A DNA stretch of 64,000 nucleotides from an uncultured Phascolarctobacterium sp. (GCA_958448515.1 CAUDEF010000006.1:47007-111006), one strand, 5' to 3'; shown: positions 8,991 through 19,251, numbered from the stretch's first letter. Made by a program: numbers and translations. Notes: generated by a model from the sequence alone, not told the origin.

Positions 8991-10472
8991 TTATTTATTA
9001 CCTGCCAAATTTATCAAAGTCATTGTACCAAAACCGGTACCGCCTTTTATTTTATATCCTGATGTTTTTTCAGCTGTGGAAGTACCGCCAATGTCAATAT
9101 GTGCCCAGCAAACATCCTTTTTGATAAACTCGCCTATAAATAAGCCTCCGGTAATGCAGCCACCTGCTCTGCCGGCGCTGTTGAGCAAATCGGCAACATC
9201 ACTCTTAATAGCCTCCTTGCAGTCTTCAAGCGCAGGAAGCTGCCAGTAAGCTTCACCAGTTAGCTTACCGCATTTTTTTATAGTTTCAGCCAATTCATCA
9301 CTGTTAGTTACGACACCTGCTGTTTCTTTGCCAAGAGCAACAATTACAGCTCCTGTCAAAGTTGCAATATCAATTACTTTTTGCGCTCCCTGCTGACACG
9401 CATACCATACAGCATCAGCCAGCACCATTCTTCCTTCTGCGTCAGTGGAAACAACTTCAATGGTTTTGCCACTAGCTGATGTAACAATATCGCCAGGACG
9501 CTGCGCATTGCCATCGGGCATATTTTCAGCACAGGCGATAACTGCCATTACATTACAGGACAATTTTAAAGCAGCAATACCTTTAATTGCGCCAAGAACA
9601 GCCGCCGCACCAGACATATCATCTTTCATTTCACCCATATTATCATCTGGTTTAATAGAAATACCGCCACTGTCAAAGGTTATACCCTTGCCTACAAAAG
9701 CTGTATAAGGTTCGTCCTGCGCTCCATTATATTTAAGTACAGCCAGACACGGTTTATTATGACTTCCCTGACCAACAGCAAGAATGGCATTCATTTTGTT
9801 TGTTTCCAAAAGCATTTCATCCATTATTTCAATATCAAGGCCGTAGCTTGCTGCAATCTTCTCAGCCTCTTCTGCCATAACGGCAGGAGTAACAACATTA
9901 CCAGGTCTGTTAATAAGATTACGTGCATAGCATACTGCATCAGCTATAATTTCTGCTTTTTGTACAATTTGCTCCGCATCATCAGCTGCAGCAGCAATAT
10001 CAACTTTACATACAGACTGTTTTTTTGCATCAGATTTATATTCAGTAAATTTATATGCGCCAAGATACAGTCCTTCTGTAATTGCCTGCAGATAATGACC
10101 TTTATTTTTATTTAAGAGTATCGGAGCCAGAACAAGGCATTTTTCATGTGATATTTCTTTTATAGACCTGATTACAGCTCCTGCGCTTTTTCTGAAATTA
10201 TTTGGAGTGCACTCTTTGCCTTCGCCGCAGCCAACAAGATAAATGAACTTCAAACTGCCATTTTCAAAAAATGTAAGCTTGTTAACTGTTTCAGGAGAGA
10301 AAACATCCTTTTTTAATTCCAAAAACTTTTCAACTGTCGCAACAGCCTTTTCACTTAAAGAAATTTTGCGCAATGCACCAAGGCATTCTTTACAAAACAG
10401 CAATACATAACTGTCATAATTATTCCGATAATCAAAATTTACACTTTGACATTCAATACTATTTAAAATCAT
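8991..10472 (-). CDS. pepA: Leucyl aminopeptidase, M17 family
   Basis: 493 residues, the normal length. The two-metal active site is visible: GKGITFDSGGISIKP near residue 262, the Asp pair in MKDDMSGAAAV near 285 and STDAEGRMVLADA near 343 (the usual Asn before Thr is Ser here). It is a cytosolic enzyme releasing N-terminal amino acids from peptides. AAGGAG precedes the ATG. It sits between a secreted C40 peptidase gene and the PHP gene. Confidence 0.93.
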   Translation of the reverse strand: MILNSIECQSVNFDYRNNYDSYVLLFCKECLGALRKISLSEKAVATVEKFLELKKDVFSPETVNKLTFFENGSLKFIYLVGCGEGKECTPNNFRKSAGAVIRSIKEISHEKCLVLAPILLNKNKGHYLQAITEGLYLGAYKFTEYKSDAKKQSVCKVDIAAAADDAEQIVQKAEIIADAVCYARNLINRPGNVVTPAVMAEEAEKIAASYGLDIEIMDEMLLETNKMNAILAVGQGSHNKPCLAVLKYNGAQDEPYTAFVGKGITFDSGGISIKPDDNMGEMKDDMSGAAAVLGAIKGIAALKLSCNVMAVIACAENMPDGNAQRPGDIVTSASGKTIEVVSTDAEGRMVLADAVWYACQQGAQKVIDIATLTGAVIVALGKETAGVVTNSDELAETIKKCGKLTGEAYWQLPALEDCKEAIKSDVADLLNSAGRAGGCITGGLFIGEFIKKDVCWAHIDIGGTSTAEKTSGYKIKGGTGFGTMTLINLAGNK

Positions 10473-10482
10473 AAAAATCTCC

Positions 10483-11772
10483 TTATCTAAAACTTATAGC
10501 TGTATTCAGATCTTCCAAAAATGTTAAACCGCTGTATCTCTGTAAGGATAAATCACTTACAACAATACGCATCTCTCTGATACGGCTGCCATTTTTATAA
10601 TATGTTCCAAGTGCATGTATAGCATAGGGCTGTCCGTTATTTTCACCCAGATATAACATGGTGTGCCCATCTATAAACAGCGCGCTGCCTGCTTGCAGAC
10701 CGTTGATAATATTTCGCTTGCCGCTTGCAGACAATCCCTTCAAATTAAATACAGCTCCCGCAGTGCGTTCCTGCTCATCCGCATTACGCGGCAAAATAAT
10801 GCCTGCAGCCCTGTAAACATTGTAAATAAGGCTTGAACAATCCACGCTGTTTTTTAAACCACCCCAGCCATATGGCTGATTATAAAATTTAAATGCTGAA
10901 CTTACTATGTTATTAGCAGTATACGGCAAATACCCATAGTGTACAGAATTATTATTTTTAGCAATAAAAACCTCTGTTTCCACTAAATTTCCCTGAGCAT
11001 TTCTTGTAGGCAGCTCCATTATATAAGTTGTCTTGGTAACATCTTCTATGGGTAACTTGGCGCCAAGCTGATAATCAACAAATTCACCGGCAGTTTTTAA
11101 TTTTAACATACTGTTTTGAACTATCAAAAATTTATCGGGATCAGCATATTTCATCCAGGGACCACGATCAGTAAAGGCAACATCATATTTGCTTATCCAT
11201 CCACTGTAATTTACGGATTGAATGTAATAAAAATATCCATTTGCACTTGCATGCAGAACAGCTACCGGTTCAGCCGGATCAATGGTCGTTTCCTGTAACG
11301 CATCAAAATCTCTGTCATTAATAAAATAAAATAAGCCTTCACCTGTAGGCAGATTTCTGAGATTTGCTCGTCTTACTGTAACCGCATATCTTACTTTTAC
11401 ACGTTCTGGAACAGCACTGATGTTAGTTTGCTTACGCAATATATTCTTGTAGTTTTCGCTTACTTTGTTTCCATGCAGGTATAACTCATCATCTAAAACA
11501 GTATAATTCATAATTTTTGTTTTCAAAGCATCACCGCTAATTTCTTCGGGATAACTGCCCATATCAAATACCGTCGGAGATGCTTCACGAATTTTTTTGT
11601 TATACTGAATAATCTCTTTATCCGTCAAAATTATTCTGTTGCCATCTTCATTCTGATTATTCCAATATTCCGGCTTTATCAGAGCAGCATAATTAGTTAT
11701 GCCGGACGCATAGCTTGTTAAAGGCAGCAGCAGAGCACACAACATATATACAAAAAATATTTTACGCCACAT
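10483..11772 (-). CDS. Secreted NlpC/P60 (C40) peptidase with SH3 domains
   Basis: 429 residues. It has a signal peptide (hydrophobic residues 5-20, likely cleaved near TSYASG), two bacterial SH3-like regions (about residues 125-260), and a C-terminal C40 domain with catalytic Cys in NSVDCSSLIYNVYRAAGI and His in IDGHTMLYLG. This matches the SH3-C40 family that cuts gamma-D-glutamyl-diamino acid bonds in peptidoglycan, so the enzyme likely acts in the periplasm in wall turnover or recycling. GGAGGTC precedes the ATG. First gene of a four-gene operon with pepA, PHP and the P-loop/Gls24 fusion. Confidence 0.9.
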   Translation of the reverse strand: MWRKIFFVYMLCALLLPLTSYASGITNYAALIKPEYWNNQNEDGNRIILTDKEIIQYNKKIREASPTVFDMGSYPEEISGDALKTKIMNYTVLDDELYLHGNKVSENYKNILRKQTNISAVPERVKVRYAVTVRRANLRNLPTGEGLFYFINDRDFDALQETTIDPAEPVAVLHASANGYFYYIQSVNYSGWISKYDVAFTDRGPWMKYADPDKFLIVQNSMLKLKTAGEFVDYQLGAKLPIEDVTKTTYIMELPTRNAQGNLVETEVFIAKNNNSVHYGYLPYTANNIVSSAFKFYNQPYGWGGLKNSVDCSSLIYNVYRAAGIILPRNADEQERTAGAVFNLKGLSASGKRNIINGLQAGSALFIDGHTMLYLGENNGQPYAIHALGTYYKNGSRIREMRIVVSDLSLQRYSGLTFLEDLNTAISFR

Positions 11773-11826
11773 ATTACCTGACCTCCATATTCTTTATTAA
11801 TTCTTTTAAACTCAAAAAAATCCTGC

Positions 11827-11880
11827 TGATATAAATAAAAAACTGGGCAGCAAGAGCTGTCCAGCTTTTTATTTATATCA
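11827..11880 (-). terminator. Terminator of the dap operon
   Basis: A long inverted repeat of about 25 bases per arm with two mismatches. The core is CTGGGCAGC/GCTGTCCAG (11843-11864) and the outer arms are A/T-rich, giving a U-run on the minus strand. It overlaps the dapA stop codon. Confidence 0.85.
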
Positions 11881-12766
11881 TATTATATTCTTTTAAAACC
11901 TTATCCAGTTTTTCTTCAGTTGAAGGAGAAATATGTGCCAGAGGCAAACGAGTATTACCGGCAGGAATACCGGAAACCTTGCTTACCGCTGCTTTTACAG
12001 GAATAGGATTGCTTTCTAAAAACATTGCTTTAGCCAAAGGAACCATCTTTTTATTGATTTCAGCTGCATCCTGAACTCTGCCTTCTGTATAAGCCTGCAT
12101 AAGATCCTGTAAAATATTTCCGTTAACATTAGCTAATACAGAAATCAAACCTTTAGCGCCTACAGACATGAAAGGAAGAATTAATACGTCATCACCGCTG
12201 TAAATAGTAAAATCAGACGGAAGAATTCTGTAGAGTTCAGCAACCTGATTAACATCGCCGCCAGCTTCTTTAATTGCTACGATATTACTGAAATCGTTAG
12301 CTAATCTTGCAACTGTAGCCGGAAGAATGTTAGATCCTGTTCTGCCAGGTACATTATACACAATTACAGGCAATTTTGTAGATTGTGCAACAGCAGCAAA
12401 ATGCTGATAATAACCTTCCTGAGTAGGTTTATTATAATACGGACCTACAACAAGCAATCCATCAATATCAAATTTTTCTATTTGTTTGATAAAGTCTATG
12501 GTAAACGCAGTGCAGTTTGTTCCTGCACCAATAACTACAGGTACACGTTTATTAACACGTTTTACAACTGCTTCAATAAAAGCAAGCTTTTCTTCAAGGT
12601 ACATGGTTACGGATTCACCGGTTGTACCCAAAACAACAAGACCATCACTGCCATTATTAATAAGCCATTCAGCTAAATCAGCACCTGCAGCACAATTAAC
12701 ACTGCCATCTTCATTAAACGGTGTTACCATCGCTGTAAGTAATCTGCCAAAATACGGATTAGACAT
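11873..12766 (-). CDS. dapA: 4-hydroxy-tetrahydrodipicolinate synthase
   Basis: 297 residues, standard length. It condenses pyruvate and aspartate semialdehyde in lysine/diaminopimelate synthesis. Visible motifs: GTTGESVTM (residues 48-56), the tyrosine loop VYNVPGRTG near residue 136, and the Schiff-base lysine in IVAIKEAGGD near residue 166. Last gene of the lysine-riboswitch operon dapB-asd-lysC-dapA. Confidence 0.96.
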   Translation of the reverse strand: MSNPYFGRLLTAMVTPFNEDGSVNCAAGADLAEWLINNGSDGLVVLGTTGESVTMYLEEKLAFIEAVVKRVNKRVPVVIGAGTNCTAFTIDFIKQIEKFDIDGLLVVGPYYNKPTQEGYYQHFAAVAQSTKLPVIVYNVPGRTGSNILPATVARLANDFSNIVAIKEAGGDVNQVAELYRILPSDFTIYSGDDVLILPFMSVGAKGLISVLANVNGNILQDLMQAYTEGRVQDAAEINKKMVPLAKAMFLESNPIPVKAAVSKVSGIPAGNTRLPLAHISPSTEEKLDKVLKEYNMI

Positions 12767-12783
12767 ACAAGAGCACCCCTCTA

Positions 12784-14004
12784 TTAAAGTTTGAACGCCT
12801 GATGTAATGCTTTAACAGCCTCAACCAAATGTTCTTCTTTTATTATTGCAGAAATTGTGGTATCAGAGTCCACAGTTTGCAAAATACCAATTTTTTTACC
12901 TGCCAGTGCTGCAACAAAAGTTGCCATAATTCCAGGAACACCGCGCATTGCACTGCCGACAACGGAAACTTTCGCACAGCCAGTATTCAGAACATATTTA
13001 AATCCTGTTTCTTCCAAAACTTTACAGGTATGTTCTATATCTGGAGAAAATACAGCAAACATTGCTTCTTTTTCAGAAAGATTTAAACAGCCAACGCTTA
13101 TGCCTGCATCAGCAAGATCTTCAAACAACATTCTGCCGGCAGTCATATCTTCAGGATTTAATTCAATTCTGAACTGAGCCAAATCACTGAGGTTAGCAAC
13201 ACCGCTGGCAAGAGATTCATGAATAGAAATATCACTGCCGCAGTTACCGTCAGCACGCTCATTGGTAATCAAAGTACCGGGAGCTTCACTGAAAGTAGAT
13301 TTTACTATCAAAGGAATATTATTACCCATAGCAATTTCTACAGCACGCGGATGAATTACTTTAGCACCATTGTGAGCCATCTGGCATACTTCCGCATAGG
13401 TTATCTGGTTCAAAATGGTCGCATCTTCCACAATACGCGGATCCGCTGTCATAATACCTTCTACATCTGTATAAATTTCAACAAATTCTGCATGCAGTGC
13501 AGCACCCAATGCAGCTGCTGAAGTATCGCTGCCGCCACGGCCAAGTGTTGTAAATTTGAAATTATTCTCAGTCATACCCTGGAAACCGCAGACAACAGGG
13601 ATAATACCGGATTCCAGAAGATGATGCAGATTGGATACATTAATATTTTTTATTCTTGCAGCACCAAACTGAGAATCAGTTACAATACCAGCCTGACCAC
13701 CAGTTAATGCCATAGCGTTAATACCATATTTCTGCAAAGCAGCAGCCATTACACAGGCAGAAATAATCTCGCCGCAGCACATCATTACATCAAGTTCACG
13801 TACATTTACTGACATGTTCTCATTTTTAAGAACGTCAATAAGCGTATCAGTAGCATAGGGAGCACCTTTACGTCCCATAGCTGAAACTACAATGACAGGA
13901 GAATATCCTTTTCTGATTGCCTGCTGTACTTTATCTTTTACTGCCAGACGAGCTACTTCTGTAGCAACAGAAGTACCGCCAAATTTCTGCACTATAATTT
14001 TCAT
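12784..14004 (-). CDS. lysC: Aspartate kinase
   Basis: 406 residues. The kinase signature KFGGTSVA is at residues 7-14, followed by FTTLGRGGSDTSAAALGAAL near residue 150, and a C-terminal pair of ACT regulatory domains with VSVVGSAMRGVPGIMA. It phosphorylates aspartate in the first step of the pathway. Feedback control by lysine or threonine is likely through the ACT domains; which one cannot be told. GGGGGAGAAG precedes the ATG. Confidence 0.95.
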   Translation of the reverse strand: MKIIVQKFGGTSVATEVARLAVKDKVQQAIRKGYSPVIVVSAMGRKGAPYATDTLIDVLKNENMSVNVRELDVMMCCGEIISACVMAAALQKYGINAMALTGGQAGIVTDSQFGAARIKNINVSNLHHLLESGIIPVVCGFQGMTENNFKFTTLGRGGSDTSAAALGAALHAEFVEIYTDVEGIMTADPRIVEDATILNQITYAEVCQMAHNGAKVIHPRAVEIAMGNNIPLIVKSTFSEAPGTLITNERADGNCGSDISIHESLASGVANLSDLAQFRIELNPEDMTAGRMLFEDLADAGISVGCLNLSEKEAMFAVFSPDIEHTCKVLEETGFKYVLNTGCAKVSVVGSAMRGVPGIMATFVAALAGKKIGILQTVDSDTTISAIIKEEHLVEAVKALHQAFKL

Positions 14005-14022
14005 CTATTCTTCTCCCCCAAA

Positions 14023-15057
14023 TTAAATCCATTCATTTTTAATCATTGTTTCTGCAATCTGCAGAGTATTTAAAGCAGCTCCTTTTCTGATCTGATCGCC
14101 TACAACCCACATATTGAAAGTATTGTCGTTGGATTCATCACGGCGCAGACGACCAACATACACATCATCTAATTCAGAAGTATACAGCGGCATCGGATAA
14201 ATCTGTTCCTTAGGATTATCCTGCATCTGAACACCAGGGAAAGCACTTAAAGCTTGGCTCATTTCTTCTAATGTAAGATCTTTTTCAAATTCAACATTAA
14301 TGGATTCGCTGTGACTGCGATATACGGGAACGCGCACGGTTGTTGCTGTAATACGCATATCATAATCATCAAAAATCTTCATTGTTTCATTAACCATTTT
14401 CATTTCTTCCTTGGTGTAAAGATTGTTAAGGAAAACGTCAATCTGCGGGATAAGATTGAATGCGATAGGATAATGTTTTTCAAGGCTTGCAGAAGGAAGA
14501 ATATTAGCAACCATTTCCTTGCCATCAGAGAAATCTTTAACCTGCGCTGTCAGTTCATCAATACCTTCTTTACCGGCACCGGATACAGCCTGATAGGTAG
14601 AAACAACAATACGTTTAATTTTTGCAAGATCATATAAAGGTTTTAAAGCCATGCACATGATAATTGTTGAACAGTTAGGATTAGCAATAATTCCTTTATG
14701 TTTTAAAATAGCTTCAGGATTAACTTCCGGAACAACCAGCGGCACTTCCGGGTCCATTCTGAAAGCACTGGAATTATCAATAACAACAGCACCAGCTTCT
14801 ACAGCATAAGGAGCAAACTCCTTGGAAATGCTGCCGCCAGCAAACAAAGCAATATCAATTCCCTGGAAAGAATCTTTTGTTGCTTCTTCAATTACATAGG
14901 TTCTGCCCATAAAATTAATTTCTTTGCCGGCACTGCGTTTAGATGCCAATAAACGCAATTCATTGAAAGGAAAATTTCTTTCTTCAATAAGTTTTAAAAA
15001 TTCAGTTCCAACAGCGCCAGTAGCACCTAAAATAGCAACGTTATATTTTTTCATCAT
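14023..15057 (-). CDS. asd: Aspartate-semialdehyde dehydrogenase
   Basis: 344 residues. The NADP-binding motif GATGAVGTE is near residue 11, the catalytic Cys in NPNCSTI near residue 129, and the substrate-binding QAVSGAGKEG near residue 158. It reduces aspartyl phosphate to the semialdehyde that feeds dapA and dapB. A GGAGG site precedes two consecutive ATG codons, so the start may be one codon later. Lies between dapB and lysC in the riboswitch-controlled operon. Confidence 0.95.
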   Translation of the reverse strand: MMKKYNVAILGATGAVGTEFLKLIEERNFPFNELRLLASKRSAGKEINFMGRTYVIEEATKDSFQGIDIALFAGGSISKEFAPYAVEAGAVVIDNSSAFRMDPEVPLVVPEVNPEAILKHKGIIANPNCSTIIMCMALKPLYDLAKIKRIVVSTYQAVSGAGKEGIDELTAQVKDFSDGKEMVANILPSASLEKHYPIAFNLIPQIDVFLNNLYTKEEMKMVNETMKIFDDYDMRITATTVRVPVYRSHSESINVEFEKDLTLEEMSQALSAFPGVQMQDNPKEQIYPMPLYTSELDDVYVGRLRRDESNDNTFNMWVVGDQIRKGAALNTLQIAETMIKNEWI

Positions 15058-15069
15058 TCTTTCCTCCGC

Positions 15070-15843
15070 TTATAATAATTTATCCAATCCGTAGACAAGT
15101 CCTTTGTGTTCAACAATTTTTCTGCATCCCAGAGCTACACCAGGCATATAGCACTCACGATTTATAGGCTCTGTGCTGATGCGTAAAACCTCGCCCTGTC
15201 CGCCAAAAATTACTTCCTGAGACGCAACATAACCTGGAAGTCTGATACTGTGGATTTTCATACCTTCAAAGTCGGCACCTCTTGCACCGGGCATGGTTTC
15301 CTTTTCATCAGGATTGCCCTGCTGCATAGCTGCCCTTACTTCACTGATTTTCTGTGCTGTAATAATTGCTGTACCGGAAGGCGCATCAAGCTTTTTATCA
15401 TGATGTTTTTCAACAATTTCAACATGAGGAAAATATTTTGCAGCTTCACAGGCAAGCTTCATCATAACAACTGCACCTAAAGCAAAGTTTGGTGCTATAA
15501 GCAAAGCTGTATTATTATTCAACGCTAACTCATCAAGCTCTTTTAAATCAGCTTCTGAAAAACCTGTAGTACCTACAACAGCGTATATGCCTTTATTAAG
15601 AACTTTTCTTAAATTTCCCATGACTACATCAGGTCTGGTAAAATCTACAACAACATCAGGTTTGCTGCTTGCAATAGCAGTTTCAAGATCTGTTTCTACT
15701 GAATAAGACTTATCCTCTACTGTTACAGTTCCGTTTTTTATGTCAACCAGTGCGGCAATTTCCAAATCAGCTTCCGCACAAACCTTTTTTACTACTTCAC
15801 TCCCCATTCTGCCCAGAGCACCATTTACAAGAACTCGAATCAT
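15070..15843 (-). CDS. dapB: 4-hydroxy-tetrahydrodipicolinate reductase
   Basis: 257 residues from ATG at 15843. An open frame extends further upstream into the riboswitch terminator, but AAGGAGTG is 6 bases before this ATG and the protein then begins properly at the nucleotide-binding motif NGALGRMGSEVV. The catalytic region EKHHDKKLDAPSGTA is near residue 144. It reduces the dapA product with NAD(P)H. First gene of the operon behind the lysine riboswitch. Confidence 0.96.
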   Translation of the reverse strand: MIRVLVNGALGRMGSEVVKKVCAEADLEIAALVDIKNGTVTVEDKSYSVETDLETAIASSKPDVVVDFTRPDVVMGNLRKVLNKGIYAVVGTTGFSEADLKELDELALNNNTALLIAPNFALGAVVMMKLACEAAKYFPHVEIVEKHHDKKLDAPSGTAIITAQKISEVRAAMQQGNPDEKETMPGARGADFEGMKIHSIRLPGYVASQEVIFGGQGEVLRISTEPINRECYMPGVALGCRKIVEHKGLVYGLDKLL

Positions 15844-15875
15844 TAAAAACACTCCTTTATTAGGAAAAAATAAAA

Positions 15876-15899
15876 CCGTTGAGAAAAGCATCTCAACGG
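15876..15899 (-). terminator. Riboswitch-controlled terminator before dapB
   Basis: A 9-base perfect stem (CCGTTGAGA/TCTCAACGG) followed on the minus strand by a U-rich run. Its 5' arm can instead pair with the 3' edge of the riboswitch (15927-15920 with 15897-15890, 8 bases). That pairing would form an antiterminator when lysine is absent. Confidence 0.85.
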
Positions 15900-15920
15900 C
15901 AATAAAATACATTGATAATG

Positions 15921-16084
15921 TTGAGATAGCCCTCCGCTGAAAAACCAGCGACAGTCCGGCAGTTATTCACTGACAGCCCAGCATACCAACATGGCTGTTG
16001 ATAAACTTCGGCGCTAACCCTTTCACCTGCTTCAACGCTTCCAACTCCACAAGATACTATTGCTTTGCGCTCCTCTATCTTACT
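15921..16084 (-). ncRNA. Lysine riboswitch (L box)
   Basis: About 164 bases upstream of dapB. On the minus strand it carries the L-box landmarks in order: AGATAGAGG with AGCGC at the 5' side, GGTGAAAGGG, GCGCCGAAG, and GGAGGGCTATCT at the 3' side. P1 is AGATAG pairing with CTATCT. Its position directly before the lysine biosynthesis operon and the overlapping terminator/antiterminator support transcriptional repression by lysine. Found by recalled consensus, not by covariance search. Confidence 0.9.
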
Positions 16085-16101
16085 AGTCACTTATTGTCTT
16101 G

Positions 16102-16130
16102 ATTATAGTATTATTATTTACTATTGTCAA
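16102..16130 (-). promoter_or_regulatory. Consensus promoter of the dap operon
   Basis: TTGACA (16130-16125), exactly 17 bases, TATAAT (16107-16102) on the minus strand. Transcription would start just upstream of the riboswitch. A perfect consensus housekeeping promoter. Confidence 0.93.
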
Positions 16131-16184
16131 ATTTTTATTTAATATTTTTATATTTAAACATCCAACTGTAAAGTTTTTACAACT

Positions 16185-16637
16185 TTATTCATTAGTACTG
16201 CCAAAACCACCAGTTCTTACTGCTTTTTCCTTGGCATTATCATTATCTACAGTCAGATATTTATAGAATATGCCCTGAGCAACTCTGTCATTTTTAGCAA
16301 AAACAACTTTTTCAGAACCTGTATTTAGCAATGCCAGCATAATATGGCCTTCATTATCGCTGTTATTATAATAATCAGCATCTATAATACCAACATTATT
16401 AACAAGCAAAATACCTTTTTTTACTGCAATACTTGATCTTATATGTACACCTAAAAACTCATCATCCTGCATATACGCTTTTAATCCAGTAGGAACAAGC
16501 TTTAATTTTCCCGGTTCAAGTTCAATATCTTCCGGAACGCAAATATCATAACCTGCAGATGTTTCAGTTTTTCTTTCAGGCATGGTAAATTCAACATCAG
16601 CATAAGCTGCTACTTTTTCAAATCCTCTAATTTTCAT
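16185..16637 (-). CDS. dut: dUTP diphosphatase
   Basis: 150 residues, the normal length of the trimeric enzyme. The dUTPase motifs are in order: TSAGYDICVP, VHIRSSIAVKKG, NNVGIIDADYYN, KNDRVAQGIF, and the C-terminal RTGGFGSTN arm. It hydrolyses dUTP to dUMP and keeps uracil out of DNA. It lies between the pnp terminator and the dap operon promoter. Confidence 0.94.
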   Translation of the reverse strand: MKIRGFEKVAAYADVEFTMPERKTETSAGYDICVPEDIELEPGKLKLVPTGLKAYMQDDEFLGVHIRSSIAVKKGILLVNNVGIIDADYYNNSDNEGHIMLALLNTGSEKVVFAKNDRVAQGIFYKYLTVDNDNAKEKAVRTGGFGSTNE

Positions 16638-16654
16638 ATTATCACCTATAAGAA

Positions 16655-16678
16655 ATCCCGCTGAAATTTCAGCGGGAT
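16655..16678 (-). terminator. Terminator-like palindrome after pnp
   Basis: A perfect 24-base palindrome, ATCCCGCTGAAA and its complement, 15 bases after the pnp stop. The following U-run on the minus strand is short, so termination may be partial and dut may receive read-through. Confidence 0.65.
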
Positions 16679-16693
16679 ATAAAATTTTATTTA

Positions 16694-18772
16694 TTATTCT
16701 TTAGTTAAAACTGCTTTTCTGGAAAGATTGATACGGCCTTTATTATCAATTTCAGTAACTTTTACAACAATCTCATCACCAACAGAAACAATATCTTCTA
16801 CTTTTTCAACTCTTTCTGTAGATAATTGAGAAATATGTACAAGACCTTCTTTGCCAGGTAAAATTTCAACAAAAGCACCAAAATTCATCAGTCTGGTAAC
16901 TTTACCGGTGTAAATTTTGCCTACTTCAGCTTCAGCAACAATGCCTTCAATCATTGCAATAGCTTTATTAGCTGCTTCTGTATTAACAGCAGCAATGAAA
17001 ACTTTACCGCTGTCATCAATATCAATTTTAGCAGTAGTTTCTTCAACTATTTTCTTAATAGTTTTACCGCCAGGGCCAATAACTTTGCTGATTTTTTCAG
17101 GATCTACATGAATGGTAGTAATCTTAGGTGCATACGGAGAAAGCTCTTTACGAGGTTCGCTGATGCATTCCATCATTTTGCCCATGATAAATTCGCGGCC
17201 GCGTTTTGCCTGCGCCAAAGCCTGGGTAAAGATGTCTTTATTAATACCATCAATTTTAATATCCATCTGAATAGCGGTAATACCTTTAGCTGTACCGGCA
17301 ACTTTAAAGTCCATATCGCCAAGAGCATCTTCAAGACCTTGAATATCAGTCAGGATAGTGAAGTATTCGCCATCTTTAACAAGACCCATTGCAACACCTG
17401 CTACAGGAGCTTTAATAGGTACGCCTGCATCCATCAGAGACAGAGTGCTTGCGCAAACGCTGCCCATGGAAGAAGAACCATTAGATTCAAGAACTTCAGA
17501 TACCAGACGAATTGCATACGGGAATTCATCTTCAGAAGGAATTACAGGAACAAGGGCACGTTCAGCCAAAGCACCATGACCAATTTCACGGCGTCCAGGG
17601 CTGCGTAAGGGTTTGGTTTCGCCAACGCTGTACGGCGGGAAGTTGTAGTGGTGAATATAACGTTTTGTATCTTCTGCACCAAGACCATCAAGGGTTTGTG
17701 CTTCGCGCAGCGGAGCCAGTGCCAGAACATTTAAGATCTGAGTTTGTCCACGTGTAAACAGGGAGCTGCCATGAGGACGAGCCAGCAGGCCAACTTCACA
17801 GGATACGGGACGAACTTCATCTAATTGACGTCCATCAGGACGAATTTTATCAACAGAAATTGTACGGCGTACAATTTTCTTAACTAATTTTTGAGTAATA
17901 TAAGCAACGTCTTTTGCATTGTCAGGATATTTTTCCAGGAATACTTCTGCAATTTCTGCTTTAACTTTGGCAACGTTTTCTTCACGTTCCAGTTTATTAG
18001 CATCCATTAATGCATCTTTTAATTTTTGTGCGCCATATTCTTCGATTTCAGCAGCCATTTCTTCAGGCGGAGCATAGAAAGGAACTTCCATTTTTTCTTT
18101 GCCGATTTCAGCCATAATTTTTTCCTGGAATTCAACCAGTTCTTTAATTACATTATGACCAAACCAGATTGCGTCAAGCATAACTTCTTCAGATACTTCT
18201 TTAGCACCTGCTTCAACCATCAAGATAGCATCTTTAGTACCAGCTACAGCCAGGTTAAGTTCTGTAATTCTGGATTGTTCTACAGTAGGATTGATGATAA
18301 ACTGTCCATCAATAAGACCTACACGAACACCGGCAATAGGGCCGTCAAAAGGAATGTCGGAAATGCACAATGCGCAGGACGCACCAATCATAGCCGGCAT
18401 ATCCGGAGCATTATCAGGATCTACAGATACTGCAGTAGCAACAATCTGTACATCATTATGATATCCATCAGGGAACATCGGACGAATAGGACGGTCAATA
18501 AGACGGCTTGTTAAAATAGCCTGCTCACTGGGACGACCTTCACGTTTTATAAAACCGCCGGGAATTTTGCCGACAGCATACATTTTTTCTTCAAAGTCAA
18601 CTGTCAAAGGAAAGAAATCTACACCTTCACGGGGAGATTTGGTACCGGTTACAGCAACTACAACTGCTGTATCACCATAACGAACTAAAACTGATCCATT
18701 TGCTTGTTTTGCAATCTTACCGGCTTCGATAGTAAGCTCTCTGCCGCCAAGATCCATACTGTACTTATGCAT
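16694..18772 (-). CDS. pnp: Polyribonucleotide nucleotidyltransferase (PNPase)
   Basis: 692 residues. It has two RNase PH-like domains (the second with SLFTRGQTQ near residue 335), then a KH domain with [16 protein letters not shown] near residue 565 and an S1 domain ([20 protein letters not shown]) at the end. It degrades RNA 3' to 5' by phosphorolysis. GAGGAGG precedes the ATG. The rpsO gene that commonly lies upstream of pnp is not here; the neighbour is a zinc-ribbon protein. Confidence 0.97.
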   Translation of the reverse strand: MHKYSMDLGGRELTIEAGKIAKQANGSVLVRYGDTAVVVAVTGTKSPREGVDFFPLTVDFEEKMYAVGKIPGGFIKREGRPSEQAILTSRLIDRPIRPMFPDGYHNDVQIVATAVSVDPDNAPDMPAMIGASCALCISDIPFDGPIAGVRVGLIDGQFIINPTVEQSRITELNLAVAGTKDAILMVEAGAKEVSEEVMLDAIWFGHNVIKELVEFQEKIMAEIGKEKMEVPFYAPPEEMAAEIEEYGAQKLKDALMDANKLEREENVAKVKAEIAEVFLEKYPDNAKDVAYITQKLVKKIVRRTISVDKIRPDGRQLDEVRPVSCEVGLLARPHGSSLFTRGQTQILNVLALAPLREAQTLDGLGAEDTKRYIHHYNFPPYSVGETKPLRSPGRREIGHGALAERALVPVIPSEDEFPYAIRLVSEVLESNGSSSMGSVCASTLSLMDAGVPIKAPVAGVAMGLVKDGEYFTILTDIQGLEDALGDMDFKVAGTAKGITAIQMDIKIDGINKDIFTQALAQAKRGREFIMGKMMECISEPRKELSPYAPKITTIHVDPEKISKVIGPGGKTIKKIVEETTAKIDIDDSGKVFIAAVNTEAANKAIAMIEGIVAEAEVGKIYTGKVTRLMNFGAFVEILPGKEGLVHISQLSTERVEKVEDIVSVGDEIVVKVTEIDNKGRINLSRKAVLTKE

Positions 18773-18873
18773 ATACTAATGCCTCCTCTATTTTCTACAC
18801 TTTTATGTACCCAGTGTATATTCTATGTGTTTTCTAAAACTCCTTTTTATTTTATATAAAAATATAAAAAATT

Positions 18874-19251
18874 TTACATAAATAACTTTAACAAGAAAAC
18901 AACTACTGCACCAATAGCCGCAAAAATCAAAAATGCGGGCAATACAAAGAAAATCAGTGCCAAAATACCGCCTAAAATCAACAGCGTCATCAAAAATCCG
19001 CTGCTTAAATTAAAGGTTTTAATCTTAACACCGGGATGAGTATATCTGTTTTCAGAACTTTGTCTGTAAGATGTTTTTTCAGACGAGGAAGATGAGTCAC
19101 TGGTTGATCCATCTTCTTCAATTGTAATACCGTCAAAAGTATCCCTTTCTCTTGGTGAAAGCACTTGGGGATCTTTTTTTATCTGATAGTGACAATACGG
19201 ACATTCTAAAATTTTATCATCAATTTCTTTTTGGCAAAAGTCACATTTCAT
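18874..19251 (-). CDS. Zinc-ribbon membrane protein, function unknown
   Basis: 125 residues. It has an N-terminal zinc ribbon with two CxxC pairs (MKCDFCQ and ILECPYCH), a Ser-rich linker around residues 45-70, and a C-terminal hydrophobic stretch of about 40 residues that can form one or two membrane segments. AAGGAG precedes the ATG. It starts 14 bases after the 513-residue unknown gene and is probably co-transcribed with it. A small cytoplasmic zinc head on a membrane anchor is the clear picture; no function can be assigned. Confidence 0.75.
   Translation of the reverse strand: MKCDFCQKEIDDKILECPYCHYQIKKDPQVLSPRERDTFDGITIEEDGSTSDSSSSSEKTSYRQSSENRYTHPGVKIKTFNLSSGFLMTLLILGGILALIFFVLPAFLIFAAIGAVVVFLLKLFM

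Noticed and set aside
15893..16090. A 65-codon reading frame on the minus strand before dapB
   Set aside because: It lies wholly within the lysine riboswitch and its terminator and has no ribosome site.
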